Made by a program: the position numbers and the translations under genes
NCBI GenBank assembly: GCA_964655525.1
Contig: CAZZNE010000005.1
Span: forward strand, 71,598-135,597
Direction: 5' to 3'
Source: DLAJ01 sp964655525
Lineage (GTDB): Bacteria; Bacillota; Clostridia; Lachnospirales; Lachnospiraceae
DNA length: 64,000 bases
The notes under the pieces: generated by a model
Databases searched by the model: none
Seen by the model: only the letters and a program-made list of their open reading frames with translations
What the model was told of the DNA's origin: nothing
Shown: one piece after another, positions 50,251 to 58,245 of the stretch
Position numbering within the stretch: position 1 is the stretch's first letter
How the letters are laid out: each line of letters begins with the position of its first letter

Positions 50251-51122
50251 AAGAGATCAAGGGAACAACCGCTGTCTGCGGACTGATCGGAAATCCGGTG
50301 GAGCATTCGATCTCGCCGATCATCCATAATACGCTTTCCGAACTTTTGGGCATCGATCTTGCCTATGTGACGTTTCGCGTGGAAAATGAGCGTGTGGGGG
50401 AGGCAGTGAATGGCGCGTATGCGCTTTCCATCCGCGGGCTGAACGTGACCGTGCCGCATAAAAGCGCAGTCATCCCGCACCTTTGCGCGATCGACCCGCT
50501 TGCGGAAAAAATCGGCGCCGTCAATACGCTTGTGCGCTGCGCGGGCGGATATAAGGGGTATAATACGGATATGCCGGGGCTGTACCGGGCGCTTGTAAGC
50601 GAGGGGATCACACTGGAGGACAGGGAAGTGCTGATCTTAGGCGCGGGCGGCGTCGGGCGTGCGGTCGCAATGATGTGCGCCGTAAACGGAGCGTCGCGGG
50701 TATATCTCCTTAATCGGACGTTAGAAAAAGCAAAAGAGGTTGCCGATGAGGTTCGTGAGCGGACGGGACGCGACTGCATTTTTGCAGAGGCGCTCTCCGA
50801 TTATCGCGCGATTCCGAAAAAGCCCTATCTGGTCATTCAGGCGACGAGCGTCGGGATGTTTCCGCATGTGGAGGACGCGGTCATAGAGGAGCAGGATTTT
50901 TACGAGTATGTGGACGTGGGCGTCGATCTTATTTTTAATCCGGCAAAGACCAAGTTTATGAAGGCGGCAGAGCAGGCGGGCGCACGGACGATGAACGGTC
51001 TGAAAATGCTTCTTTACCAGGGAATCCTGGCCTATGAGTTGTGGAACGACGTGAAAGTGACCGACGGACAGGCTGCGATCGTATATCAGAAGATGAAGGA
51101 AGCGATGAACATTCATGAGTAA
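50247..51122 (+). CDS. aroE: Shikimate dehydrogenase AroE
   Basis: AroE reduces 3-dehydroshikimate to shikimate with NADPH. Family motifs are intact: IGNPVEHSISPIIHN near residues 16-30, LNVTVPHKSAVIP with the catalytic Lys near 71, GAVNTLVRC, GYNTDMPGL, the Rossmann GAGGVGRAVA near 134-143 and NRTLEKA. The length of 291 residues is normal. It overlaps the upstream YqeG gene by 4 bases and aroK by 8. Confidence 0.96.
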   Translation: MKEIKGTTAVCGLIGNPVEHSISPIIHNTLSELLGIDLAYVTFRVENERVGEAVNGAYALSIRGLNVTVPHKSAVIPHLCAIDPLAEKIGAVNTLVRCAGGYKGYNTDMPGLYRALVSEGITLEDREVLILGAGGVGRAVAMMCAVNGASRVYLLNRTLEKAKEVADEVRERTGRDCIFAEALSDYRAIPKKPYLVIQATSVGMFPHVEDAVIEEQDFYEYVDVGVDLIFNPAKTKFMKAAEQAGARTMNGLKMLLYQGILAYELWNDVKVTDGQAAIVYQKMKEAMNIHE

Positions 51123-51651
51123 ACATATCGTATTGGAAGGTTTCATGGGAAGCGGAAAAACGACCGTCGGCATCCGTTTGTCTTATAAAATGGCGATGAC
51201 GGTGACGGATACGGATAAGCTGATCGAGAAGGAACAGCAAAAAATAATATCGGACATATTTGCCGAGGATGGCGAGGAGGCGTTTCGGCAGATGGAGACC
51301 GAATGCCTGCTCCATCTTGCAAAGCAGGGGCACGGACAGATCATTTCATTAGGCGGCGGCGTACCGATGCGCCCCAGGAACCGGGAAATCCTGAAAACGC
51401 TCGGCATGGTTGTTTATCTCAGGGCAAAGCCGGAGACAATCTATGCGCGTGTGAAAAACGATACGACCCGTCCGCTGTTACAGTGCGATGATCCGCTGAC
51501 AAGGATCCGTGAGCTGATGGCGGAGAGAGAAAGCATGTATGAGGAGGCGGCCGACGTCGTCATTGACACGGACAGCTTATCCGTGGAACAGATTTTGACA
51601 GAGATTGTCCGCGAGGCGGAAAAGAGGGGAATACAATCATGCAGTTATTAG
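51115..51651 (+). CDS. aroK: Shikimate kinase AroK
   Basis: AroK phosphorylates shikimate. The P-loop GFMGSGKTTVG is at about residues 9-19, the shikimate-binding TDTDKLIEKEQ near 32-42 and GGGVPMRPRN near 79-88, with the lid RVKNDTTRPLLQC near 112-124. The 178-residue length is standard. It sits between aroE and aroQ with short overlaps, a compact shikimate-pathway block. Confidence 0.95.
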   Translation: MSKHIVLEGFMGSGKTTVGIRLSYKMAMTVTDTDKLIEKEQQKIISDIFAEDGEEAFRQMETECLLHLAKQGHGQIISLGGGVPMRPRNREILKTLGMVVYLRAKPETIYARVKNDTTRPLLQCDDPLTRIRELMAERESMYEEAADVVIDTDSLSVEQILTEIVREAEKRGIQSCSY

Positions 51652-52082
51652 TGATCAACGGACCAAATCTGAATTTTTTGGGAATCCGTGAAAAACAAGT
51701 TTACGGCACGCAGAATTATGATGATCTGCTTCATATGATCGCCGAGAAAGCGAAAGAGACAGAAACGAAGATCGAGGTATTCCAGTCCAACCATGAGGGG
51801 GCGATCATCGACCGGATACAGGACGCATATTTTGACGGCACGCAGGGCATCGTCATCAATCCGGGCGCGTATACGCATTACAGCTATGCCATTCACGACG
51901 CGCTGCAAAGCGTCACGATGCCGAAGGTGGAAATCCATATTTCGGATATTACGTCGCGGGAGGAGTTCCGAAAGGTGTCCGTGACGGCGCCCGCCTGTGA
52001 TCACCAGATTTACGGGAAGGGATTTCCGGGATATTTAGAGGCGATCGATCAGGTGATCGCGCTCATCAGAGAACGGGAATAG
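51639..52082 (+). CDS. aroQ: Type II 3-dehydroquinate dehydratase AroQ
   Basis: AroQ converts 3-dehydroquinate to 3-dehydroshikimate. The 147-residue protein shows GPNLNFLGIREKQVYG with the catalytic Tyr, QSNHEGAIIDRIQ, NPGAYTHYSYAIHDA and the substrate-binding HISDITSREEFR. It overlaps aroK by 13 bases. The three consecutive pathway steps AroQ, AroE and AroK are thus co-encoded, though in reverse gene order. Confidence 0.96.
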   Translation: MQLLVINGPNLNFLGIREKQVYGTQNYDDLLHMIAEKAKETETKIEVFQSNHEGAIIDRIQDAYFDGTQGIVINPGAYTHYSYAIHDALQSVTMPKVEIHISDITSREEFRKVSVTAPACDHQIYGKGFPGYLEAIDQVIALIRERE

Positions 52083-52121
52083 ATAAAAATCAAAGATTTT
52101 ACCTATTTCGCCAAAAAATAG

Positions 52122-52150
52122 TTGAAAAATATGCGTTTATAGTATAAACT
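52122..52150 (+). promoter_or_regulatory. Candidate promoter of efp
   Basis: TTGAAA at 52122-52127, with either TATAAA 15 bases on (52143-52148) or TAAACT 17 bases on (52145-52150). It is about 40 bases before the efp ATG at 52190. Confidence 0.5.
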
Positions 52151-52189
52151 AAATGGGAATTATAACGTGAATAGCGGGAGGATTATTTT

Positions 52190-52747
52190 ATGATATCTGC
52201 AGGTGATTTTAGAAACGGCATCACCATTGAGTTGGACGGTAACATTTTCCAGATCATTGAGTTCCAGCATGTAAAACCGGGCAAGGGCGCAGCCTTTGTC
52301 AGAACGAAACTGAAAAATATTATCAACGGTGGCGTTGTTGAGAGGAGCTTCAGACCGACTGAGAAATGTCCGCAGGCACGTATTGACAGAAAAGATATGC
52401 AGTATCTTTACGAGGATGGCGGTTTATATAATTTCATGGATACCGAGACCTATGATCAGGTTGCGCTGAACGCGGATACGGTCGGCGACGCGCTGAAATA
52501 TGTCAAGGAGAACGAAATGGTAAAGATATGTTCCCACAACGGGAATGTATTTGCGATTGAGCCGCCTCTGTTTGTGGAGCTTGAGATTACCGATACCGAG
52601 CCGGGCTTTAAGGGCGATACCGCAACGGGCGCGACCAAGCCGGCAACGGTGGAGACCGGTGCGCAGGTCAACGTTCCTCTGTTTGTCAATCAGGGGGACA
52701 AGATCAAGATCGATACGAGAACCGGGGAGTATCTTTCCAGAGCATAA
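52190..52747 (+). CDS. efp: Translation elongation factor P
   Basis: EF-P relieves ribosome stalling at polyproline stretches. The 185-residue protein has the three expected domains: KOW-like N domain with the tip lysine Lys32 in KPGKGAAFVRTK, the OB domain from about residue 66, and the C-terminal OB domain with VPLFVNQGDKIKIDTRTGEYLSRA-type ending. The tip carries Lys; the modifying system is not visible here. GGGAGG lies about 7 bases before the ATG. A terminator follows. Confidence 0.97.
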   Translation: MISAGDFRNGITIELDGNIFQIIEFQHVKPGKGAAFVRTKLKNIINGGVVERSFRPTEKCPQARIDRKDMQYLYEDGGLYNFMDTETYDQVALNADTVGDALKYVKENEMVKICSHNGNVFAIEPPLFVELEITDTEPGFKGDTATGATKPATVETGAQVNVPLFVNQGDKIKIDTRTGEYLSRA

Positions 52748-52775
52748 AAAAGAATCTGCATAATAGAAAACTGAT

Positions 52776-52826
52776 AAGACAATGGAGAAGATTTGAAACA
52801 TGCTTTCTTTTTCATTGTCTTTTTTA
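52776..52826 (+). terminator. Terminator after efp
   Basis: AAGACAATGGAGAAG (52776-52790) pairs with CTTTTTCATTGTCTT (52807-52821), including two G-T wobbles, and is followed by further T bases. Confidence 0.8.
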
Positions 52827-52856
52827 TTGTCTGAAATCAAATACATGGGGGTTACA

Positions 52857-52912
52857 GGTTGAAAAATCAGAGATTTTTCAACCGGCGAATTTGTGCTGAC
52901 GCCCAAATTCGC
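52857..52912 (+). repeat. Two adjacent hairpins before the DUF5688 gene
   Basis: Hairpin 1 (52857-52883) is a perfect 12-bp stem, GGTTGAAAAATC with its complement, around AGA. After one base, hairpin 2 (52885-52912) is a perfect 9-bp stem, GCGAATTTG with CAAATTCGC, around a 10-base loop. Hairpin 2 is also the first part of leader element copy B. Confidence 0.8.
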
Positions 52913-52933
52913 GGGCTATTGACAGCATGGAGG
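52885..52933 (+). promoter_or_regulatory. Leader element copy B, ending in the ribosome binding site
   Basis: The second copy of the element at 45152-45201, about three quarters identical. It can fold two exclusive ways: GCGAATTTG with CAAATTCGC, or TGCTG with CAGCA around GCCC/GGGC. The shared 3' end CAGCATGGAGG contains the ribosome binding site, 6 bases before the ATG at 52940. Confidence 0.55.
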
Positions 52934-52939
52934 TTAAAA

Positions 52940-53890
52940 ATGAGGAATCAAAATACAACAGATCACAAACAATTAACACAGCAGGACTTTGTCGAGCAGG
53001 CAGAAAAAGCATTGCGCAAGGCTGTTGGCAGCGAGGCGGATGTCTCGGTTCAAAAAGTCTGCAAAAATAACGGCATCGTACTGACGGGAGTCAGCATTTT
53101 CGGGCAGGAGAGGAATGTATCGCCGACCGTTTATCTGGAAAGCTATTACGAACAATATTTACAGGGGGAGAGCATGGAGGAGATTCTGGAAGAAATTCTA
53201 TCCTGTTACCGGGAACATGACCCATGGCTTTCCTTTGACACCGGATTTTTTGTGGACTATGAGCTTGCGAAGGAGCATATTGCGTACAAGCTGATCAGTT
53301 GCGAAAAAAACGAAAAGCTTTTGGAGGAAATACCGTACATTCCCTATTTAGATCTTGCGATCACGTTTTTCTGTAAAATAGAACATGAGGAACTTGGATG
53401 CGGAGCCATACAGGTGCGCAACGAGCATATGTGGATGTGGGGCGTTACCAAAGAACAGTTATTGGAAGACGCCAAGCGGAATATGCGCACATTGTATCCG
53501 GAACTGGTCTGTACCATGCCGGAGCTGTTAAAGAGCGTGGAAAAAGAGCAGGAGGTTCCGCAGGAGATGATCGAAGAGGTCGAAAAAGCAAAGGAAATCG
53601 CGATGTATGTTGTGACAAACACATATAAGAGCTACGGAGCGGCGGTCATGCTGTATGAAGGAATTTTTGACGGACTATCGGAGCGGTTGAAAAGCAGTCT
53701 TGCCATTCTGCCAAGCTCCGTGCATGAGCTGATCGTCCTGCCGGTGCGGAGTAAAGAGGAGGCGGCTTCCCTGCGTGATATGGTGCATGAGATCAATACA
53801 ACGCGCGTAGAGCCGGAGGAAGTATTGACGGACAGCGTGTATTATTACGGACAGGATGCGCGCACTGTGACGCTTCTAGGGAAACACTGA
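52940..53890 (+). CDS. DUF5688-family protein
   Basis: A 316-residue soluble protein with no signal or membrane segment. I think it is a DUF5688 protein, common in multiple copies in Lachnospiraceae: motifs GIVLTGVSIFGQERNVSPTVYLESYYEQYL, then DPWLSFDTGFFVDY (parts), LPSSVHELIVLP and VEPEEVLTDSVYYY. Function is unknown. The start at 52940 follows GGAGG of leader element B; an earlier TTG at 52859 would run through two hairpins. The final residues LGKH and the TGA stop lie inside the 41-bp inverted repeat at 53873-53913, so the gene end was probably defined by that repeat. Confidence 0.75.
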   Translation: MRNQNTTDHKQLTQQDFVEQAEKALRKAVGSEADVSVQKVCKNNGIVLTGVSIFGQERNVSPTVYLESYYEQYLQGESMEEILEEILSCYREHDPWLSFDTGFFVDYELAKEHIAYKLISCEKNEKLLEEIPYIPYLDLAITFFCKIEHEELGCGAIQVRNEHMWMWGVTKEQLLEDAKRNMRTLYPELVCTMPELLKSVEKEQEVPQEMIEEVEKAKEIAMYVVTNTYKSYGAAVMLYEGIFDGLSERLKSSLAILPSSVHELIVLPVRSKEEAASLRDMVHEINTTRVEPEEVLTDSVYYYGQDARTVTLLGKH

Positions 53891-53913
53891 TTTAATCAGT
53901 GTTTCCCTAGAAG
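53873..53913 (+). repeat. 41-bp near-complete palindrome overlapping the DUF5688 gene end (copy 2)
   Basis: A perfect 20-bp inverted repeat (53873-53892 with 53894-53913) around a single T. The core GGAAACACTGATT is shared with 45106-45132. The stop codon TGA at 53888-53890 is within the left arm. There is no T-run; it may still stop transcription or protect the 3' end. Confidence 0.9.
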
Positions 53914-53974
53914 AAGCGGGAGCGTGAGAGCGCAGCGCAAGGGAGGCGCGGGATAAGAAAATCACGCAAATATA

Positions 53975-54004
53975 TTGACGGATACGCGAAAAAAGAGCTA
54001 TAGT
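53975..54004 (+). promoter_or_regulatory. Sigma-A promoter of the DUF3737 gene
   Basis: TTGACG at 53975-53980, an 18-base spacer and TATAGT at 53999-54004. It rules out an in-frame start at 54003 and supports ATG 54036. Confidence 0.65.
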
Positions 54005-54035
54005 GAAAGACAGTGAAAGAAAGGCGGTTTTCATA

Positions 54036-54896
54036 ATGGAGTATGAGAAAGAGTATAAAAATCAGTGCTATGATGAGGAACGCGCATTATATGGCGTAAG
54101 GAATACGTTGGTGGAGCATTGTGTGTTTGACGGACCCGCGGACGGAGAATCGGCATTGAAAGAGAGTAAGAATATCGCAGTTCGTAATTGTCAGTTTATG
54201 CTGCGCTATCCGTTTTGGCATGTGGAGCAGGGCGTGATCGAAAATTGTACGATGTCGGAGGGCTGCCGCGCGGCGCTTTGGTATGATACCGATGTGACAA
54301 TCAATGACTGCGACATGGGAGGCATCAAGGCGCTGCGTGAATGCGCGAAAATGAGTTTACATAACTGCCGTATCGTATCGCCAGAGTTTTCGTGGCGCTG
54401 TGCGGATGTTACCTTAAAGGAATGCGACTTAACAAGCGAGTATCCTTTTTTTGAGACAAAGAGGCTGGTGCTTGACAACTGCACCATGAAAGGAAAATAT
54501 TCGTTCCAATATGTGGAAGATGCGACGATCCGCAATTGCAATCTCGATACGAAGGATGCGTTTTGGCACAGCAGGAATGTGACAGTCGTTGACAGTACGG
54601 TAAAGGGAGAATATCTTGGCTGGTATGCGGAAAACTTAAAATTCATTCGTTGTAAGATTATCGGAACGCAGCCGCTCTGCTATGTCAAGGGACTGGTATT
54701 GGAGGACTGCACGATGGAGGGGACGGATCTTTCGTTTGAGTACAGTGACGTCACGGCGGATATTGTCGGAGACATCGAGAGTGTGAAAAATCCGCTTTCG
54801 GGACGGATCCGTGCATGGCATATCGGAGAGATCATTCGCAGCGATTCCGTCAAGGGAGACGGAAACTGCGAGATCGTGACAGGCTATCGGCGTTAA
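54036..54896 (+). CDS. DUF3737-family beta-helix protein
   Basis: A 286-residue protein with repeated short strands separated by DC/NC turns (for example VTINDCDMGG, VTLKECDLTSEYPFF, LVLDNCTMKGKYSFQ, ATIRNCNLDTKDAFW), typical of right-handed parallel beta-helices and of DUF3737. Family function is unknown; the N terminus MEYEKEYKNQCYDEERALYG is characteristic. No signal peptide is seen, so it is probably cytoplasmic. The start has AAAGGCGG upstream. VanZ follows 10 bases after the stop. Confidence 0.85.
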   Translation: MEYEKEYKNQCYDEERALYGVRNTLVEHCVFDGPADGESALKESKNIAVRNCQFMLRYPFWHVEQGVIENCTMSEGCRAALWYDTDVTINDCDMGGIKALRECAKMSLHNCRIVSPEFSWRCADVTLKECDLTSEYPFFETKRLVLDNCTMKGKYSFQYVEDATIRNCNLDTKDAFWHSRNVTVVDSTVKGEYLGWYAENLKFIRCKIIGTQPLCYVKGLVLEDCTMEGTDLSFEYSDVTADIVGDIESVKNPLSGRIRAWHIGEIIRSDSVKGDGNCEIVTGYRR

Positions 54897-54906
54897 GGGA
54901 AGAAAT

Positions 54907-55434
54907 ATGAAAACTTTTTTGCGGATCATATTAAAACCGATGTCCTTTTTGCCGGCGGTCCTTGTCATGCTTCTGATCTTTCGTTTTTCGGCGCAGACCG
55001 GAACCGAGTCGGCGAAGCTCAGCATGAAAGTAAGCCGGTATGTTGTTTCCGGAACGGAGAATTTCTTTGGCATACGGTTTACGCAGGAGCAGATGGAGAA
55101 GGCGGTGGAGCAGATTCATTATTATGTCAGGAAGCTGGCACATATGACGGTCTATTTTATTTTGGCGGTCAGTGTTGCATTTCCATTGTATGTGTACGGC
55201 GTCAGGGGCATATGGCTGATGCTTGTCGCAGGTGTGATCTGCGTCGGTTATGCGGGGCTGGATGAGTATCATCAGTCCTTTGTTGCAGGCAGGGGACCGT
55301 CGATAAAAGATGTTGGCATTGATAGTATCGGAATATTTTTGGGGATTATCTTTACGAGAATGATCGGATGGACGGGAAGAATGACGTTGTTTCGACCGTT
55401 GTCACGCAGGAGAATGGAAGATGACGACAGATAG
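54907..55434 (+). CDS. VanZ-family membrane protein
   Basis: A 175-residue membrane protein of the VanZ family. Four hydrophobic helices lie near residues 10-30, 75-95, 100-118 and 138-155. Family motifs are present: RFSAQTGTES near residue 24, VRKLAHMTVYFILAV near 73-87 and GLDEYHQSFVAGRGPSIKDV near 117-136. VanZ proteins are linked to lipid II/glycopeptide tolerance in some bacteria, but most members have no known role. The 3' end overlaps the next gene by 14 bases. Confidence 0.9.
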   Translation: MKTFLRIILKPMSFLPAVLVMLLIFRFSAQTGTESAKLSMKVSRYVVSGTENFFGIRFTQEQMEKAVEQIHYYVRKLAHMTVYFILAVSVAFPLYVYGVRGIWLMLVAGVICVGYAGLDEYHQSFVAGRGPSIKDVGIDSIGIFLGIIFTRMIGWTGRMTLFRPLSRRRMEDDDR

Positions 55435-56029
55435 GGAAGAATTGGTGGTAGAGGGCTATCGGTTTGCCAATATGGAGGACGCTGATCTGGCGCGGCTGGA
55501 ATTAGAAAAGATCAGGGCAATCGAAAGCCGGTTGGATTATCAAAATGGAGAGATGGTCTTAAGCGTTTATAACCGCGCCGTCATGAACCGAACGTTTCAG
55601 ACTCCGGTTGGCTGTAAGTATCTTATAAAGCTGCGGGATTATTTGTTGGATACAGGCGTGGCGAGAGAAAACGAGCTGAGGGCAGTTCCGCTTCAGGCAC
55701 AGTTTTCGGGAAAGGCAAGGAGTCAGGAAGGGCATCGGCAGAGCGCGGCCGCAAGCGAGGAAAAGGAGCGTACCGTTCCGATATGGTCGTTCCGCGTTTC
55801 GCTCGCTGTCAATGTAATCCTGACGCTGCTTGTGGCGGGCATGTTTTTGATCGCGATGTCCGGTGATAATCCGAATATTCTGAATTATAAGTCAAAGATC
55901 TTGAATGAATATGCGTCGTGGGAGCAGGAGCTTCGCGCCAGAGAACGCGAGGTGAGCGGACGGGAGCGTGAGCTGGGCATTACGCCCGAATATCCGAACC
56001 GCGTGCATGAAAAGGAAGAAACGGAGTAA
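55421..56029 (+). CDS. Single-pass membrane protein of unknown function
   Basis: A 202-residue protein. The N-terminal 90 residues are cytoplasmic and helical (YRFANMEDADLARLELEKIR; FQTPVGCKYLIKLRDYLLD), followed by a polar linker, one membrane helix (about residues 125-148) and a C-terminal coiled coil (EQELRAREREVSGREREL). It overlaps the VanZ gene and is followed 11 bases later by a response regulator, suggesting co-transcription. I do not recognise the family, although similar proteins with this opening occur in Lachnospiraceae. Function unknown. Confidence 0.7.
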   Translation: MTTDREELVVEGYRFANMEDADLARLELEKIRAIESRLDYQNGEMVLSVYNRAVMNRTFQTPVGCKYLIKLRDYLLDTGVARENELRAVPLQAQFSGKARSQEGHRQSAAASEEKERTVPIWSFRVSLAVNVILTLLVAGMFLIAMSGDNPNILNYKSKILNEYASWEQELRAREREVSGRERELGITPEYPNRVHEKEETE

Positions 56030-56040
56030 ACGGGAAGCTT

Positions 56041-56721
56041 ATGGATCGATTAAAAGTGTTGGTTGTGGATGATGAGAGCCGTATGAGAAAGCTCGTCAGG
56101 GATTTTCTGCTCCGGAGCGATTATGAGGTTTTGGAGGCGGAGAACGGCGCGCAGGCGCTGGACATTTTTTTTGAAGATCAGGAGATCGCGTTGATCATTT
56201 TGGATGTGATGATGCCTCAGATGGACGGATGGCAGGTTTGCCGGGAAATCCGTTCCTATTCCAAGGTACCGATCATCATGCTGACTGCAAAGAGTGACGA
56301 GCATGACGAGCTGCAGGGCTTTTCTCTAGGCGTGGATGAGTATATCACAAAGCCGTTCAGTCCGAAAATTCTGGTCGCGCGTGTGGAGGCAATCTTAAGA
56401 AGAAGCGGCTCGCTGAAGGAGGAGACCATAAAGGAGGCGGGTGGTATCGTCATCGACCAGACAGCGCATGTCGTCAAGGTGGACGGTAAACAGATTGATC
56501 TAAGCTACAAGGAATTTGAGCTGATGTGCTATTTTATGGAAAATCAGGACATCGCGCTTTCGAGAGAGAAAATCTTAAATCATGTGTGGAATTATGATTA
56601 TTTCGGAGATGCACGCACGATTGATACCCATGTCAAAAAGCTGCGCAGCAAGATCGGGGAAAAGGGCGTATACATTAAGACCATCTGGGGCGTCGGATAT
56701 AAATTTTCCGTTGAGGACTGA
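56041..56721 (+). CDS. OmpR/PhoB-family response regulator (no adjacent kinase)
   Basis: A 226-residue regulator with a receiver (Asp55 in LIILDVMMPQMDGW; Lys in YITKPF near 103) and a winged-helix DNA-binding domain (about 130-226: FELMCYFMENQDIALSREKIL and TIDTHVKKLRSKIGEKG). It is last in a run with the VanZ and membrane-protein genes. No histidine kinase gene follows; the next kinases are more than 1.5 kb away, so its partner could be the solo kinase at 59725 or lie elsewhere. Confidence 0.93.
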   Translation: MDRLKVLVVDDESRMRKLVRDFLLRSDYEVLEAENGAQALDIFFEDQEIALIILDVMMPQMDGWQVCREIRSYSKVPIIMLTAKSDEHDELQGFSLGVDEYITKPFSPKILVARVEAILRRSGSLKEETIKEAGGIVIDQTAHVVKVDGKQIDLSYKEFELMCYFMENQDIALSREKILNHVWNYDYFGDARTIDTHVKKLRSKIGEKGVYIKTIWGVGYKFSVED

Positions 56722-56880
56722 ATGATACAGACACATTATTTCTTATGCGAAATTTATTTTCTTTTTAATTTATTTTTAATCTTTTCCACATTTCGGTTTA
56801 AGGTCCGTTGTGTATGATGATATCAGTTCACAGGTAAGCATGCGATACAAAATCTGTGATAGAATGAGCGTTAGCGAGAA

Positions 56881-56945
56881 GAATGAGTTTACTCATTCGG
56901 CGAGCGGCGAATTTATCTCATGAATCTTCGATTCATGAGATAAAT
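56881..56945 (+). repeat. Two hairpins upstream of the UBA-like gene
   Basis: GAATGAG and CTCATTC around TTTA (56881-56898), then after 12 bases a perfect 16-bp stem around TTC (56911-56926 with 56930-56945). They occupy most of the last 100 bases before the gene at 56977. No T-run follows. Confidence 0.8.
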
Positions 56946-56976
56946 AACGGATAACCGGACAGGGAGGAGAATCATC

Positions 56977-57507
56977 ATGGAAAATTATGAAAAGGTAGAA
57001 AAATTAAGAGAGCGCGCCAACGTAAGCTACGAGGAGGCAAAGGAAGCCCTCGAAAACAACAATTGGGATATTCTGGATGCGATGATCGCTTTGGAGAAAA
57101 GCGGAAAGACGAAAGGTACGGGGCAGGCGGGCTATTCCACACAGGGCATGCCGAAATACGAGGGCGTGATCGACGACGAACCGGAGAGCAAACATGATTT
57201 CTGCGATGCATGCAGGCGTTTCGGACGCTGGTGCGCACGGTTGATCAAAAAGGGCTGCTCCAATTACTTCTATATCACGAAAGACGGAAAGGAAGTGCTT
57301 GCCATTCCGGTGCTGGTGTTGATCCTGGCGTTTATCATCGCTTTTTGGCTCGTGCTCATTTTACTGGTGATCGGTCTGTTCTTTGATCTGCATTATCATT
57401 TCCGCGGACCGGATCTCAAGGCGGTGGACTTAAATAAGGCGATGGACAGCGCGGCGGAGACGGCAAGACAGATGAAGGACGAGTTCCATAACAGAGAGAA
57501 TGAATAA
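56977..57507 (+). CDS. UBA-like DUF4342 membrane protein
   Basis: A 176-residue protein. Residues 1-45 form a UBA/TS-N-like helical domain (ERANVSYEEAKEALENNNWDILDAMIALEK), which in DUF4342 proteins precedes a membrane region. A Cys-containing linker (FCDACRRFGRWC) and basic stretch follow, then a strongly hydrophobic segment near 108-138, and an amphipathic C-terminal tail. In translation factor Ts this fold binds EF-Tu; here the ligand is unknown. A GGGAGGAG ribosome binding site precedes the ATG. It stands alone between two regulator genes, with its own terminator. Confidence 0.8.
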   Translation: MENYEKVEKLRERANVSYEEAKEALENNNWDILDAMIALEKSGKTKGTGQAGYSTQGMPKYEGVIDDEPESKHDFCDACRRFGRWCARLIKKGCSNYFYITKDGKEVLAIPVLVLILAFIIAFWLVLILLVIGLFFDLHYHFRGPDLKAVDLNKAMDSAAETARQMKDEFHNRENE

Positions 57508-57532
57508 AAAAGAACGCACAGCGTTCTTTTTT
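57506..57532 (+). terminator. Terminator after the UBA-like gene
   Basis: AAAAAAGAACGC (57506-57517) and its perfect complement (57521-57532) around ACA, ending in six T bases. Confidence 0.9.
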
Positions 57533-57555
57533 ATTCCTATGCGGGAGGTTTTGAG

Positions 57556-58245
57556 ATGGCACAATCCATATTGATCGTGGAGGATGAAGAAAAAATTGCG
57601 CGTTTTGTTGAGCTGGAGCTTTTACATGAGGGCTACGAGGTCGAAAAGGCGCAGGACGGGAGAAAAGGACTTGAAAAGGCGCAGAGCGGGCGGTTTGATC
57701 TGATGATCCTTGATGTGATGCTGCCCGAGTTAAACGGCTTCGAGGTGCTGCGGCGCATCAGGCGTGAATCGAATATGCCCGTCATCATGCTGACGGCGCG
57801 GGATGCGGTGATGGATAAGGTAGCGGGCTTGGACGGCGGCGCGGATGATTATATGACAAAGCCCTTTGCCATTGAGGAACTGCTTGCGAGAATTCGTCTT
57901 GCGCTCAAAAAAAGAAGCGCCCAGGGCGCGGGGGAGGAGCATGTTCTCTCCTGCGGCGGCTTGACGCTCGATATGCTGAAATACGAAGTGCGCTATGAGG
58001 GGAATCTGATTGAATTGACCCATCGCGAGTTCGAGCTGCTGCGCGTGTTGATGGAAAATAAGAACATTGTTGTTTCCAGAGACACGCTGTTACAAAAAGT
58101 ATGTGGCTACGACTATATGGGTGAGACAAATGTGATCGACGTCTATGTGCGATATGTCCGCGCAAAGCTGGATGAAGTATATCAGGTAAAGCTGATTCAG
58201 ACGGTGCGCGGCGTCGGATATGTGATAAAGGACAGTGAGGCATGA
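57556..58245 (+). CDS. OmpR-family response regulator
   Basis: A 229-residue regulator with a receiver (Asp53 in MILDVMLPELNG; Lys in YMTKPF) and a winged-helix domain (about 128-226: LTHREFELLRVLMENKNIVVS and VIDVYVRYVRAKLDEVY). GGGAGG lies about 9 bases before the ATG. The stop TGA overlaps the ATG of the following kinase gene (ATGA), a typical two-component pair. Its targets are not visible. Confidence 0.95.
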   Translation: MAQSILIVEDEEKIARFVELELLHEGYEVEKAQDGRKGLEKAQSGRFDLMILDVMLPELNGFEVLRRIRRESNMPVIMLTARDAVMDKVAGLDGGADDYMTKPFAIEELLARIRLALKKRSAQGAGEEHVLSCGGLTLDMLKYEVRYEGNLIELTHREFELLRVLMENKNIVVSRDTLLQKVCGYDYMGETNVIDVYVRYVRAKLDEVYQVKLIQTVRGVGYVIKDSEA

